Translations under genes and position numbers: made by a program
Assembly: GCA_004168015.1 (NCBI GenBank)
Contig: SEYW01000020.1
Location: 1 to 42,748, forward strand
Source of the DNA: Methylolobus aquaticus
Lineage (GTDB): Bacteria; Pseudomonadota; Gammaproteobacteria; Methylococcales; Methylococcaceae
Reading direction: 5' to 3'
Length of the DNA stretch: 42,748 bases
Notes under the pieces: generated by a model
What the model saw: only the letters and a program-made list of their open reading frames with translations
What the model was told of the DNA's origin: nothing
Databases searched by the model: none
Part shown: positions 34,048-42,033 of the stretch, piece by piece
How positions within the stretch are numbered: the first letter of the stretch is position 1
How the letters are laid out: each line of letters opens with the position of its first letter

Positions 34048-35088
34048 TCAAGCCAGCAGGTCGATGATACCTTCGATTTCGACCAGGAGCGAGCGGCGGC
34101 AGATCTCGCCCTGCAGGAAAAGCCGCTGGACATCCGGCCGCAGCGCGCCGCTCAGCAGCGCTGAGGCCGCGGCCAGATCGGTCTCGTGCCGGAGGTAGAC
34201 CGTCAAAAGTGTGCCTGAGCCGGCGTCCTGCAAACTCAGGCCCAGCGGCTGGAGCAGCGCGTCGAGGTTGCGCAAGGTCTCCTGGACCTGCTGCTCCAGC
34301 CGTCCTGCGTGCAGGCTGCGGTGCCCCCGGATGCTGGCGGTCCCGGAGACATGCAGGCATGGGCCGGCAGCGTCGGTAATCATACGGGCGCGGGAGAACG
34401 CCGGACTCCTGGGGCCATACTCGGGCGGGTAGCGATAGGCCTCGTCCTGGCGGATGTTGGACAGTGTCGATCCGGGGCTGCGGGTCGTCAGGAAAGCGAC
34501 CCTCAGCCCCGGGTGTCGGGTGCCGATCGCGCAGGCGGCGGGTAGCGCCGCATCGGGGATCCGCCCCCATGCATCCAGCGCCTCCCTGCGGCCGATCGAG
34601 AACGCCTGATAGACCTCGAGGCCGTTCGGCTCGGCATTGATGTCGGGCAGATAATGCCAGACGCGGCTGAGATGGGGGAAGCCCAGCTCGGCCGACGCGC
34701 GAAGCAGCGTCTGATAAGCGTCGTAAGTGGCTGCGCCGATGTCTGGCGCCGTTGCCGTAGGGTCGGCCAGAACGCCGAACAGGCTCTCGCCGTCGTTTCG
34801 ACACGTGAGGTCACCAATGCGGAGGGCTTCGGTCGGCGCTCGGCCCAACAGCACGATGCAAGCCGGATCACGGGTCAGTGGGCTTAGCGGTACGTCGCAG
34901 ATGGGCCATGGAGCGGGCGCCGCGGGGTTTCGAACATCGGCATAGCGCAACACGCCGAGGATGCGATCGCGTTCTCCGGCGGCGAGGCGTTCCAGATCGC
35001 GATCGGCCAGCAGACGCCAGGTGCGTGCATCGTTCGATGCCGAGACGAGCAGCGGTTTGCGGCGCGGGTTAGCGGGAGTCTCCGGCAT
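34048..35088 (-). CDS. XanB2-type chorismatase (hydroxybenzoate-forming)
   Basis: The 346-residue protein belongs to the chorismatase family of FkbO, Hyg5 and XanB2, which fold like YjgF proteins and split chorismate into pyruvate plus a benzoate or cyclohexadiene product. Recognised segments are WHYLPDINAE, GLEVYQAFSIGR, SRARMI and HVSGTASIRGHRSLH, and the C-terminal VEIEGIIDLL. XanB2, in the Xanthomonas pigment cluster, makes 3- and 4-hydroxybenzoate, the 3-isomer being the xanthomonadin precursor; the same job is the best guess here, since a pigment ligase and ketosynthase follow. FkbO- or Hyg5-type products cannot be excluded without comparing active-site residues. The start overlaps the halogenase stop by 20 bases. 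Confidence 0.86.
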   Translation of the reverse strand: MPETPANPRRKPLLVSASNDARTWRLLADRDLERLAAGERDRILGVLRYADVRNPAAPAPWPICDVPLSPLTRDPACIVLLGRAPTEALRIGDLTCRNDGESLFGVLADPTATAPDIGAATYDAYQTLLRASAELGFPHLSRVWHYLPDINAEPNGLEVYQAFSIGRREALDAWGRIPDAALPAACAIGTRHPGLRVAFLTTRSPGSTLSNIRQDEAYRYPPEYGPRSPAFSRARMITDAAGPCLHVSGTASIRGHRSLHAGRLEQQVQETLRNLDALLQPLGLSLQDAGSGTLLTVYLRHETDLAAASALLSGALRPDVQRLFLQGEICRRSLLVEIEGIIDLLA

Positions 35089-36454
35089 GGGTGGTGGATT
35101 CCGCGCGGAGTTCAGGTCCGTCCACGTTTAGGCGACGCTGACGGTAGGCCGCCAGATTGACGCGGGGCGCGGCAAGTACGTGGAGGTAATAAATGACCCT
35201 GAAGAGACCCAGTCTCGCGTGAATCGAGGTTTTCCCGAACAGATCCCCCGCCAGCAGGGATACCATGGCATCGCGGATCCGGAACATGTTCCGCGGATTC
35301 GTGACCAGATGTCGCATCGCCGGTGTCGTGATCCGGTAGATGAACCAGGAGAAGGTCTTCAGGCCTCTTTTCAGACGGCGCTGATGCGCGGCCAGGTGGG
35401 CCGTCGCGCGGGCGGGTTCGCGCAGCGCAGCGTCCACCGCGTCGGCGCCGGCAAAGGCCCCGCTCAGGGCGAAATGGACGCCGGTCGAAAATACCGGATC
35501 GATGAAGGCAAAGGCGTCGCCGACCATCAGATAGTTGCGGCCGTACATACCGGTGGACTGGTAGGAATAATTGCCGGTGGCAGTCACGTCGGAAACCAGT
35601 TCGGCCTTCGCCAGCCGCTCCTGAACCTGGGGTTGCAGGGCGATGGTCGACAGGAAAAATTCATCGACCGGCACCCGTCGGCTTTTCAGGTAGTAGGGCC
35701 AGCAGACCGCGCCGACGCTCATGATGTCGTCGCGCAACGGGATCATCCAGAACCAGCCGTGCTCGAACCAGTAAATGCTGATGTTCCCCTCGGCCCGGCC
35801 CTCGCGCCGCTGAGCGCCCCGGAAGTGCCCAAAGATCGCCGCGCTGTTGTGCTGTTTGTTACGGGTCTTGGTGGCCAGACGGGTTGCCAGAAACGTGTCG
35901 CGTCCGGTGGCATCGACCAGAAAGCGGGATTGCCATTGGGTGGCCTGACCCGATGGATCACGCGCAACCAGCCGGCAGCTGTCAGGAGAATCCAGCTCGA
36001 CCGATTCGACGCGCCATCCCTCCTTGACTGCGACCCCATGCGCGGCCGAGTTGCGCAGCAGCAACTCGTCGAATTCCGAGCGTCGGACCTGGAAGGCGTA
36101 GGGTGGGTTCGGGTCTAGGGCTTCGGCAAACGGGAACTCGACAAAACGGCCGTGTTCGCTCGACCAGAACTCGGCGGCGTGTTTGGTGACACCGATTCGG
36201 GCCACGTCGTCGAGCACGCCCAACTGTTCCAGCAGGGGTAGCGTTCTCGGCAACAGCGACTCCCCTATGTGGAAGCGCGGGTGGCGGTCCTTCTCGAATT
36301 GGACGACGGTCCAGCCTTTGTCGGCGAGGCGCGTAGCAACCGCCGAACCGGCCGGTCCTCCGCCGATTACGGCGACGTCGAAATTCGTCAGATGGGGTTC
36401 CGCCATCTGGGCGGGCCGTCCGGCGGGAGCGGGACCATGATCTTCAGTGAACAT
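35069..36454 (-). CDS. FAD-dependent halogenase-like oxidoreductase
   Basis: The 461-residue flavoprotein resembles the tryptophan/phenol/pyrrole halogenases. It has the FAD-binding VAVIGGGPAGSAVATRLA near residue 30 and FHIGESLLP at 61-69, and both halogenase signatures: WFWMIP (WxWxIP, residues 234-239) and FIDPVFSTG (FxxPxxSxG, 317-325). Lys91, in GVTKHAAEFW, lies where relatives keep the lysine that carries the hypohalous species. ATG 36454 has GGAGG eight bases upstream. It would use a reduced-flavin partner, absent from the window, to chlorinate or brominate the phenolic ring or its starter. A monooxygenase role is the main alternative. It is coupled to the chorismatase gene. Confidence 0.85.
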   Translation of the reverse strand: MFTEDHGPAPAGRPAQMAEPHLTNFDVAVIGGGPAGSAVATRLADKGWTVVQFEKDRHPRFHIGESLLPRTLPLLEQLGVLDDVARIGVTKHAAEFWSSEHGRFVEFPFAEALDPNPPYAFQVRRSEFDELLLRNSAAHGVAVKEGWRVESVELDSPDSCRLVARDPSGQATQWQSRFLVDATGRDTFLATRLATKTRNKQHNSAAIFGHFRGAQRREGRAEGNISIYWFEHGWFWMIPLRDDIMSVGAVCWPYYLKSRRVPVDEFFLSTIALQPQVQERLAKAELVSDVTATGNYSYQSTGMYGRNYLMVGDAFAFIDPVFSTGVHFALSGAFAGADAVDAALREPARATAHLAAHQRRLKRGLKTFSWFIYRITTPAMRHLVTNPRNMFRIRDAMVSLLAGDLFGKTSIHARLGLFRVIYYLHVLAAPRVNLAAYRQRRLNVDGPELRAESTTHAGDSR

Positions 36455-36544
36455 GTGCGCCTCCGGATGACGGCTGCATCGAACGGCATCCGCGGCGCTC
36501 GCCACGCCGCGTGTCCACGAGCCCTTCCCGTGCCCAGGCAGGCG

Positions 36545-37153
36545 TCACTTCGAGCATCGCGTGCACAGCGCCTCCTGAAAACCGTCATCCGCCGCCACCG
36601 ACGTCAGCGCGCGGTCGAGCGCGTGATCGACGGTTTCGCGGTACGCCTCCGCGCTGCCGTGATGCCCGTAATTCTGCGCGGTGCCGGTTTTGCGCCCGGA
36701 CCAGCAGGTGCGTCCCTGGCCATCGAGGACGGTGGCGTCGATGACGACTCGCGCATCGTAGCCAGCGTTGACGTGCACGTTTTCGTTGATGAGGACCTGA
36801 TACAGGCTTAGCGTGACGACCGGGGCCCCAGCCGTGGTGGTCCGGACCCCCGCCTGCCGGAATATCTCCCGTGCTGCCGAGCGCACCCAGCCTGTCGGGT
36901 CGCCGGTCAGGCTGATCGGCTGCGGTGCCACCGCTCCGCCCTCCAGCGTCCGTTTTCCCACCACGGATCCCGGCAGCCCGTTCTTCGCGACGACCGACGA
37001 GGCCACCGCACAGTTCCTCACGAGCGAAACCTCCGACGGGTCGAGCATCGTCTTGTACGCCGGGGAGAAACTGGTCGGTACGATCGATTTCTGCGCACAG
37101 GACATGACCAGCAAACCGACGCCTGCCAGCAATGCGTTAACGCGATGATGCAT
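36545..37153 (-). CDS. Putative outer-membrane lipoprotein
   Basis: The 202-residue product begins at ATG 37153, behind a GGAGG site, with a short signal peptide (residues 1-18) ending in LLVMSC, a lipobox-like sequence; the cysteine would be lipidated. The rest looks like the YajG group of small lipoproteins: VVTLSLYQVLINENVHV, DARVVIDATVLD, WSGRKTGTAQNYG and ETVDHALDRAL. The match is by general look, so the family is tentative. The gene lies 90 bases upstream of the halogenase gene on the same strand and is probably the first gene of the cluster transcript. Confidence 0.72.
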   Translation of the reverse strand: MHHRVNALLAGVGLLVMSCAQKSIVPTSFSPAYKTMLDPSEVSLVRNCAVASSVVAKNGLPGSVVGKRTLEGGAVAPQPISLTGDPTGWVRSAAREIFRQAGVRTTTAGAPVVTLSLYQVLINENVHVNAGYDARVVIDATVLDGQGRTCWSGRKTGTAQNYGHHGSAEAYRETVDHALDRALTSVAADDGFQEALCTRCSK

Positions 37154-37367
37154 GGCCTTGTCCTCCGAGGGATCCAACCGCTCGCGCGATCATAACGGAG
37201 GCGGCCAGCGCTGCGCAAAGGGGGCGAACGGCCCGGTCAGCCGCGGCTCACCCGTGCCCGGAAAACATCCGTCTACTTCGTCTGGGGATGCGACAGCTCA
37301 TTTGACGGCTGGTTGCGATACAGGGATGACCCGCCAGGATGACGCCTCGCGAAAGTTGCCTCTTTCC

Positions 37368-37880
37368 CTAGGGGCGTTCTTCGAGAACCTCGGTGGTGCT
37401 GGAAAATGAGATACCGGTTGTCGCCGCGGCGCCGATCATGACGGCCTCGATGTGCGGCGACGATACGGCTTCCGCACTTTCCCAGGCAATCAAAAAGCTG
37501 GCCGCCGTTCCCCCCGAGCGGTCTGCGCCGCTGATCACATAGTCGGTCGAAGCCATCGGCGCCAGCAACCGGGGTTCGTCCAGGTAGGAACGGACGAATC
37601 GCCCAGCCGTATCGAAATAGTCGACGCGAGTGATTTTTACAGGGTTTCTGCGGTCGGTGTTGCGGACGGTGACTGTTGCCGACAGGTTCAGCGTATGCCG
37701 CCGATCGCCATAGGCAATCTCCGAATAAATCGGCACGTAGAGCAGCTGGCTGCGCGCCAGACGCGTTCGGGTCTCGCCTGCCGCGATTGCCGGATCGAAC
37801 GACATTGTGGCCCACAGCAGTGCCAGCCCTAGTAGAGCACCTGACTGCGACCGCCAGTGCTCCTGTTTGGCGGAGCCCAA
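37368..37880 (-). CDS. DUF3124 exported protein
   Basis: The protein contains a DUF3124 domain: SQLLYVPIYSEIAYGDR, LNLSATVTVRNTD, VDYFDTAGRFVRSYL, LAPMASTDYVISGADRSGG and HIEAVMIGAAATTGISF in order. The start is uncertain. A TTG at 37880 gives 170 residues with a plausible signal peptide (hydrophobic SGALLGLALLWATMSF, cleavage after AIA); ATG codons at 37997 and 37994 would give a long N-terminal extension before it. None has a good ribosome-binding site. The function of DUF3124 is unknown. Codon use looks ordinary for this genome. Confidence 0.72.
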   Translation of the reverse strand: MGSAKQEHWRSQSGALLGLALLWATMSFDPAIAAGETRTRLARSQLLYVPIYSEIAYGDRRHTLNLSATVTVRNTDRRNPVKITRVDYFDTAGRFVRSYLDEPRLLAPMASTDYVISGADRSGGTAASFLIAWESAEAVSSPHIEAVMIGAAATTGISFSSTTEVLEERP

Positions 37881-37997
37881 CGTGCCGCGCGCTGTGATGG
37901 GGAGCGGCGGCACGTGCCGGCCGGTAATGCGATCCACGAACCGGATGATGGCCGCGGTCCGTGCGCTCCGTGATTCAGCTCCACCGGTAATCATCAT

Positions 37998-38388
37998 GGG
38001 CGCCTGAATGGGATGAAGTGAATTAGCGGACCGGGGCGGACTGACTCCCGCCGGCGACAATGTGGTGCCCGCGCTTTCCGCCCCATTAGACAGCAAAAGG
38101 AACTTGACCACCAAGGGATGCCTGCGCCGCAGGTTCGGTGGCCTCAGGCAGGTGACGCGTTGTCGCTGCCGCGGTCGGGCTTTGCAGCGCACTGGGGGAT
38201 GCGTCGGAGACTGACGCCTGGAAGCGACGCCCGCTTTCGTGTCAGCCGCTTGCCTTGACCCCAATCATCCGCTCGAGCCCCGGCGAGCAGCGGAGATACG
38301 GCCTTGGCGGCAGTAGCCTCCGGACATGGCTCCTCAGCGCCGCTCCGCGTGTGGCGGCGCTGAGGAGCGCGGTGTCTGAATAGGTCTC
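37998..38388. other. Spacer between the DUF3124 and 507-residue protein genes
   Basis: About 390 bases with no recognisable gene. Apart from the strong stem-loop at 38331-38366 I see nothing distinctive; it should contain the promoter for the DUF3124 gene. Confidence 0.4.
38331..38366 (-). terminator. Strong stem-loop downstream of the 507-residue protein gene
   Basis: TCCTCAGCGCCGC (38331-38343) and GCGGCGCTGAGGA (38354-38366) are a perfect 13-bp inverted repeat with a 10-base loop. It lies 22 bases after the stop of the - strand gene. No T tract follows, so it could act through Rho or as an mRNA-stabilising hairpin. Confidence 0.5.
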
Positions 38389-39912
38389 TTAGCGTCTCGC
38401 CAGCTTGAGCCGGATCCCTTGGCCGACGCGGGAGGAACAGATCAGCGAAACCGTACCACTGCCCCGACGGAGGCAGCCGATGGCGTTGCTCGTCGTGTTA
38501 TCAAACACCGGGTTGGTGTAGACGGCGCTTGCGACGTATTCGTTGGACCTGAGCGTGATCGCACCCGTCGTTCTCAGGAAGACGGCATACATTTCTCCGT
38601 TGATCGGGTTTCGCGAGTAGACCACGCTGGGTGAGGCATAACTGTTGGGGCTCGTGTAGGTCAGGGACGCCGCGTTGAAGAATCGGGCGGTGAGCGGAAC
38701 CTCGGCGAGGTTGTCAAAGTTCGGTATGGCTCGTAGCAGCTGCAGCGTGTTATTGAAGACGAAGGTCCCATTCGAGTAAGTCTTATCGACCCCCATTCCA
38801 ACGATATAACTGAACCAGGAGCCCTGCCTGCCTGCGATACCCGCGACCTCCAGGTGTTCGCGCAAGAAATCACTGAACGGGGGGAATTCCTGGTGAGCCG
38901 TGCTCACATGAATGCGATCGGCCGGGATGAAGTTGCGGGGCGCCCCATTGGCCTGATACGAAAACGCCGGTTTGCCGGTCTCAGGATCCGTGCTGTTCGC
39001 TCGCTGGTCATGCCCGCCCTGGGTACCGCGCTCGAGATAGTAAGCATCGAGCCGCAGGCTGCGGTCCGCATACCAGGCACCGTACGTGGTGCCGGAGTTA
39101 CTGTTATTGATCTGGTACATATTGGCCGCGACATAGTAGGGGAGGCCCAGTGGTGAAGTCGCGCTGTGCAACGCGGCCGTGACCCGCTGGAGCAGCGCTT
39201 TCTGGCCTTCCTTCCAGGTATTGTAATAGCGCCCATCCTGCCGCACGTCCCTGTTGGCGCAGCTGTTGTCGGGCGGGGTCCGGGCAATGTCGTCGAAGGT
39301 GGTGCCCGAGAAGTCGCCGTTGATGATCGCATTCGTGTAGCCTTGGGCCAATTGCTCGACGACCCAGCGATTCTGCAGGTTGGCGAAGGCCCAGATTCCG
39401 CCGGGCGCGCTTTCCAAGGCATAAAAGGCAGTTTCGAACTGCGCCCTCGTGGCAGTAGGTGACAGTACCACACTGCCCGCACGGCGGCTGCAGCCAAAGA
39501 CCGACAAGAGCTCCATGTCGGCCCGACTCATAGAGATGAAATTGCCGACCGTGGCTCCCGGCCGTATGAAATTACCACCGTAACCATTCTCGGCTTCCGG
39601 CCGATAGCGGAGCCGGTTGGTGGAGAAGTCGAATATAACCGGGTAGAAGGCACCGTTAAAGTCTTTTGAAACGCCCAGATGGTCGAATGCTGGATCCTCC
39701 GCCCGACCTCGGTTTACCGTGCTGTAACCCATAGCCACCGCATGTCTTTCGGCGCGCGCCCAAGTCGGGCTGGAAAGCTGACGGGGCGAATAATTCCGGC
39801 TCCAGTTGTGTATGTGGTGATGTAGGATGTCCTGTGGGGCCGTATGTCCGGCGTCGGCAAACAGTGTCGCGAGTGTCATACCGATGGCGAGGGAGGCAGT
39901 GCGTCGCATCAT
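38389..39912 (-). CDS. Large secreted protein of unknown function
   Basis: I do not recognise this 507-residue protein. It has a signal peptide (about 1-24, ending HTA). The mature part has an extended, aromatic- and Asn-rich sequence, with motifs such as HHHIHNWSRNYSPRQ at the start and GTTYGAWYADRSLRLDAYYL in the middle, resembling an enzyme or a beta-rich surface protein rather than a repeat protein. The C-terminal part has cysteines in IGCLRRGSG and LICSSRVG. ATG 39912 follows an AAGG site. Codon use and base composition appear less GC-rich than in the pigment genes, which may mean transfer. Inverted repeats flank it at both ends. There is no neighbour in operon with it. Confidence 0.75.
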   Translation of the reverse strand: MMRRTASLAIGMTLATLFADAGHTAPQDILHHHIHNWSRNYSPRQLSSPTWARAERHAVAMGYSTVNRGRAEDPAFDHLGVSKDFNGAFYPVIFDFSTNRLRYRPEAENGYGGNFIRPGATVGNFISMSRADMELLSVFGCSRRAGSVVLSPTATRAQFETAFYALESAPGGIWAFANLQNRWVVEQLAQGYTNAIINGDFSGTTFDDIARTPPDNSCANRDVRQDGRYYNTWKEGQKALLQRVTAALHSATSPLGLPYYVAANMYQINNSNSGTTYGAWYADRSLRLDAYYLERGTQGGHDQRANSTDPETGKPAFSYQANGAPRNFIPADRIHVSTAHQEFPPFSDFLREHLEVAGIAGRQGSWFSYIVGMGVDKTYSNGTFVFNNTLQLLRAIPNFDNLAEVPLTARFFNAASLTYTSPNSYASPSVVYSRNPINGEMYAVFLRTTGAITLRSNEYVASAVYTNPVFDNTTSNAIGCLRRGSGTVSLICSSRVGQGIRLKLARR

Positions 39913-39945
39913 GGTCTTACCTTTCTATCAGAGGAGTCTGGGTTA

Positions 39946-39965
39946 TTAGCCGAGTTATTGGCTAA
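39946..39965. promoter_or_regulatory. Inverted repeat upstream of the 507-residue protein gene
   Basis: TTAGCC (39946-39951) and GGCTAA (39960-39965), 8 bases apart, lie 34 bases before the start codon in an AT-richer stretch. They may be an operator for the - strand gene. Confidence 0.35.
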
Positions 39966-40013
39966 GTGGCCGCGGATGACTTTATCCAGCGGCAATAATG
40001 TTCTCGGATTTAC

Positions 40014-40038
40014 CTAACGGCTCTGCCGGGCCCGTTAG
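40014..40038. promoter_or_regulatory. Second inverted repeat upstream of the 507-residue protein gene
   Basis: CTAACGG (40014-40020) and CCGTTAG (40032-40038) form a 7-bp inverted repeat with an 11-base spacer about 100 bases before the - strand gene. It may be a regulator site. Confidence 0.35.
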
Positions 40039-40869
40039 AACTCACTGCGCGCGATTGGGGCGGGTGCCCTGCCGTTTCGTGTTTCCTGTTGGGTTTTGTC
40101 GGCTTCGACATTGACGCAGCGTATTGACTGTGGCTGGGTCTGTCGCACAAGTCGTGCCAGAAGGCCTAATTCGGCTGATTCCGCGGGCTTGCAGGCCGCG
40201 GATAACGCTCACGGGCGGGAGAGCCGTCCAAAAGTGTCGGGTAGCGGCGACAGCAGCGGTGGATGGATGTCCGATTGCAGCGACACCCAATGGAGCGGAC
40301 TGGCAAAAGACCACGGATCCAGTCGCATCGAGCGTGCGGATTGGCGGTGGGGAAGGCGCTGAGTGAGCGCCGGATGAAAGCCAGCGGCTGACTTCAGCGC
40401 GATTACGCTGTATCCAGCGGTGGCTGCAAGCCTGAATGCGACAAACGGGTGCGTCGTCGGGTGGTTAGCGCAGGTTGAGGGCAGACCTGGGGCCCGCCGG
40501 CAAACCATGAACGCGTGACGCGGGTCGATAGAGTGGGACAAGACCCTATGCCCGCCTGGGGAATTCATCCACTTACCTGGGGAAATCTCCCGTCTTTGTC
40601 CGAGCTCATGGCCTATCCGAAAACCCGGTCATTACCGATTTCCATTTGTTCTGTAAGACAATATTCTCAGCTTGGCGTAGTGTGGGGAGTACGCCGGGCG
40701 ATCCAACCATGGGGGCCCGACCCCGGATCGATGCTTGTGATGAAGCTCGGTGACTGTTTTCTGCAGCCGCTCGGTGCATTACGCAACGTGGGATTCGCGA
40801 GCCACGATCGGGAAGGGGGGCAGATCATGACTCCCTTGCACAAGCCAGAGCCGAAATCGAGTGAACGCA

Positions 40870-41574
40870 ATGATTAGGGCCATCGTCATGTCAGCCGCGC
40901 TGGTGCTGGTGACGGACGTCAGCCAGGGGGCGAATGCCTGTGAAGAGGCAGGTCAGGTAGCCAGTGTCGAGGGCGAGGTGACCATCCATCGTGTCGGTGA
41001 GCCGAAGCCTCGCAACGCCGCCGTAGAGGAGCGGTTATGCGCCGGTGATCCGGTCGCGGTAGGCGGTTCAAGTCGCACTCCGCTGAAACTCGTCAACAAC
41101 GCCGTGCTGCGCCTCGATCAGAATACTTCGCTGCGGTTGGCTGAGGTGGCGGTGTCGAACGGGGCCGGCGAGGTCAAGGCGACGGCGGGCCAGTCGGTCT
41201 ATGCCGAAGAGGGCAAGGTCCCGGTGCTGCCTACGGTCGTGCGTCCCCGCGACGCGGCGAACGGGTCGCTGTTCTATCCACCGGTGTTGTGCTCGCTAAG
41301 CAATGCCGAGGTTCCGACGCCCATCAGTCGGTGGTACGCGCTGCATCGGGTGCTGCAACGTAATCCGCAGGATGGGCTCGTCTACGCACGGCGCGCGGTG
41401 ATCGCGGTCGCGCAGAACCGGCGCCAACAGGCGCTGGCGGAACACCAGACCGCACGAGCGATCGAGGTCTTCGAGCGCACCGTGCAAATGGCCTCGGCCG
41501 ATCCCATGGCGCACTTCGGCCAAGGACGTACTGATGTCCCACGTGCGCCAGCACGACACCTTTCCTTTGTCTAG
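40870..41574 (+). pseudogene. FecR-domain protein, truncated remnant
   Basis: The open frame gives 234 residues with a signal peptide (MIRAIVMSAALVLVTDVSQG) and a FecR-like domain: GQVASVEGEVTIHRVGE, RLCAGDPVAVGGSSRT and LDQNTSLRLAE. Intact relatives continue with a TPR region; here only a short piece remains (SLFYPPVLCSLSN, then RNPQDGLVYARRAVIAVAQN) before the sequence degrades and stops at an amber codon (41572-41574). The ATG at 40870 is preferred over the GTG at 40861. Several internal deletions are likely. The next frame-matched piece is an EAL-domain fragment, so this region is probably a decayed scar of two genes. Confidence 0.65.
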
Positions 41575-42033
41575 CGCGATCTCACCGGGTCGAAAGTGCC
41601 GCTGGATTCGGTCTGTTTCGAGATCACCGAGACGGCGGTGGTCTCGAAACAGACCCATGCCAAGCATTTCTTCACCCGGCTCAAATCGCGCGGCGCGCGC
41701 TTCGCGCTCGACGATTTCGGTAGCGGTCTCAGTTCGTTCTCCTATTTGAAAAACCTGCCCGTCGATTACCTGAAGATCGACGGCAGTTTCGTCAAGGACA
41801 TGGCGACGGACCCGATCGATCGCGCGATGGTCGAGGCGATTCACCGCGTGGGCAACGTCATGGGGTTGGAGACCATTGAGGAATTCGTCGAGGACCACGA
41901 GATCGCGCAGAAGCTGACCGAGATTCGCGTGAACTACGGCCAGGGCTACGGCCTCGGGAAGCCTCGGCCGCTGGCCGAGCTGTTCGCTGGCGGACACCTG
42001 CTCGAAGTGCCGGGATTCCGTCTGGCGCTGTAA
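41575..42033 (+). pseudogene. EAL-domain phosphodiesterase, 3' fragment
   Basis: About 150 codons encode the C-terminal half of an EAL domain (cyclic di-GMP phosphodiesterase): CFEITETAVVSK, DDFGSGLSSFSYLKNLP, DYLKIDGSFVKDM and a terminal NYGQGYGLGKPRPL. The EAL motif itself and everything before it are missing, so it should be inactive. The reading frame is the same as that of the preceding FecR remnant, from which one TAG separates it. In the next frame at about 41519-41566 the codons read AKDVLMSHVRQHDTF, which weakly resembles the helix before a GGDEF motif, suggesting that the source was a GGDEF-EAL protein that lost its middle. Confidence 0.75.

Larger units (their letters stand above)
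39913..40869. other. Long spacer, no convincing gene
   Basis: This stretch of about 950 bases has only short frames without a recognisable product; the longest (40515-40877, 120 codons on +) has no ribosome-binding site and no family resemblance. It holds two inverted repeats near the 507-residue gene (39946-39965 and 40014-40038), and the middle could contain decayed coding DNA. Confidence 0.4.

Noticed and set aside
33989..34804. A 271-codon - strand frame in the chorismatase region
   Set aside because: It overlaps the chorismatase in another frame and is Arg/Pro/Gly-rich without any motif, a typical shadow.
40515..40877. A 120-codon + strand gene before the FecR remnant
   Set aside because: No ribosome-binding site, no signal or domain, and it overlaps the start of the FecR frame.
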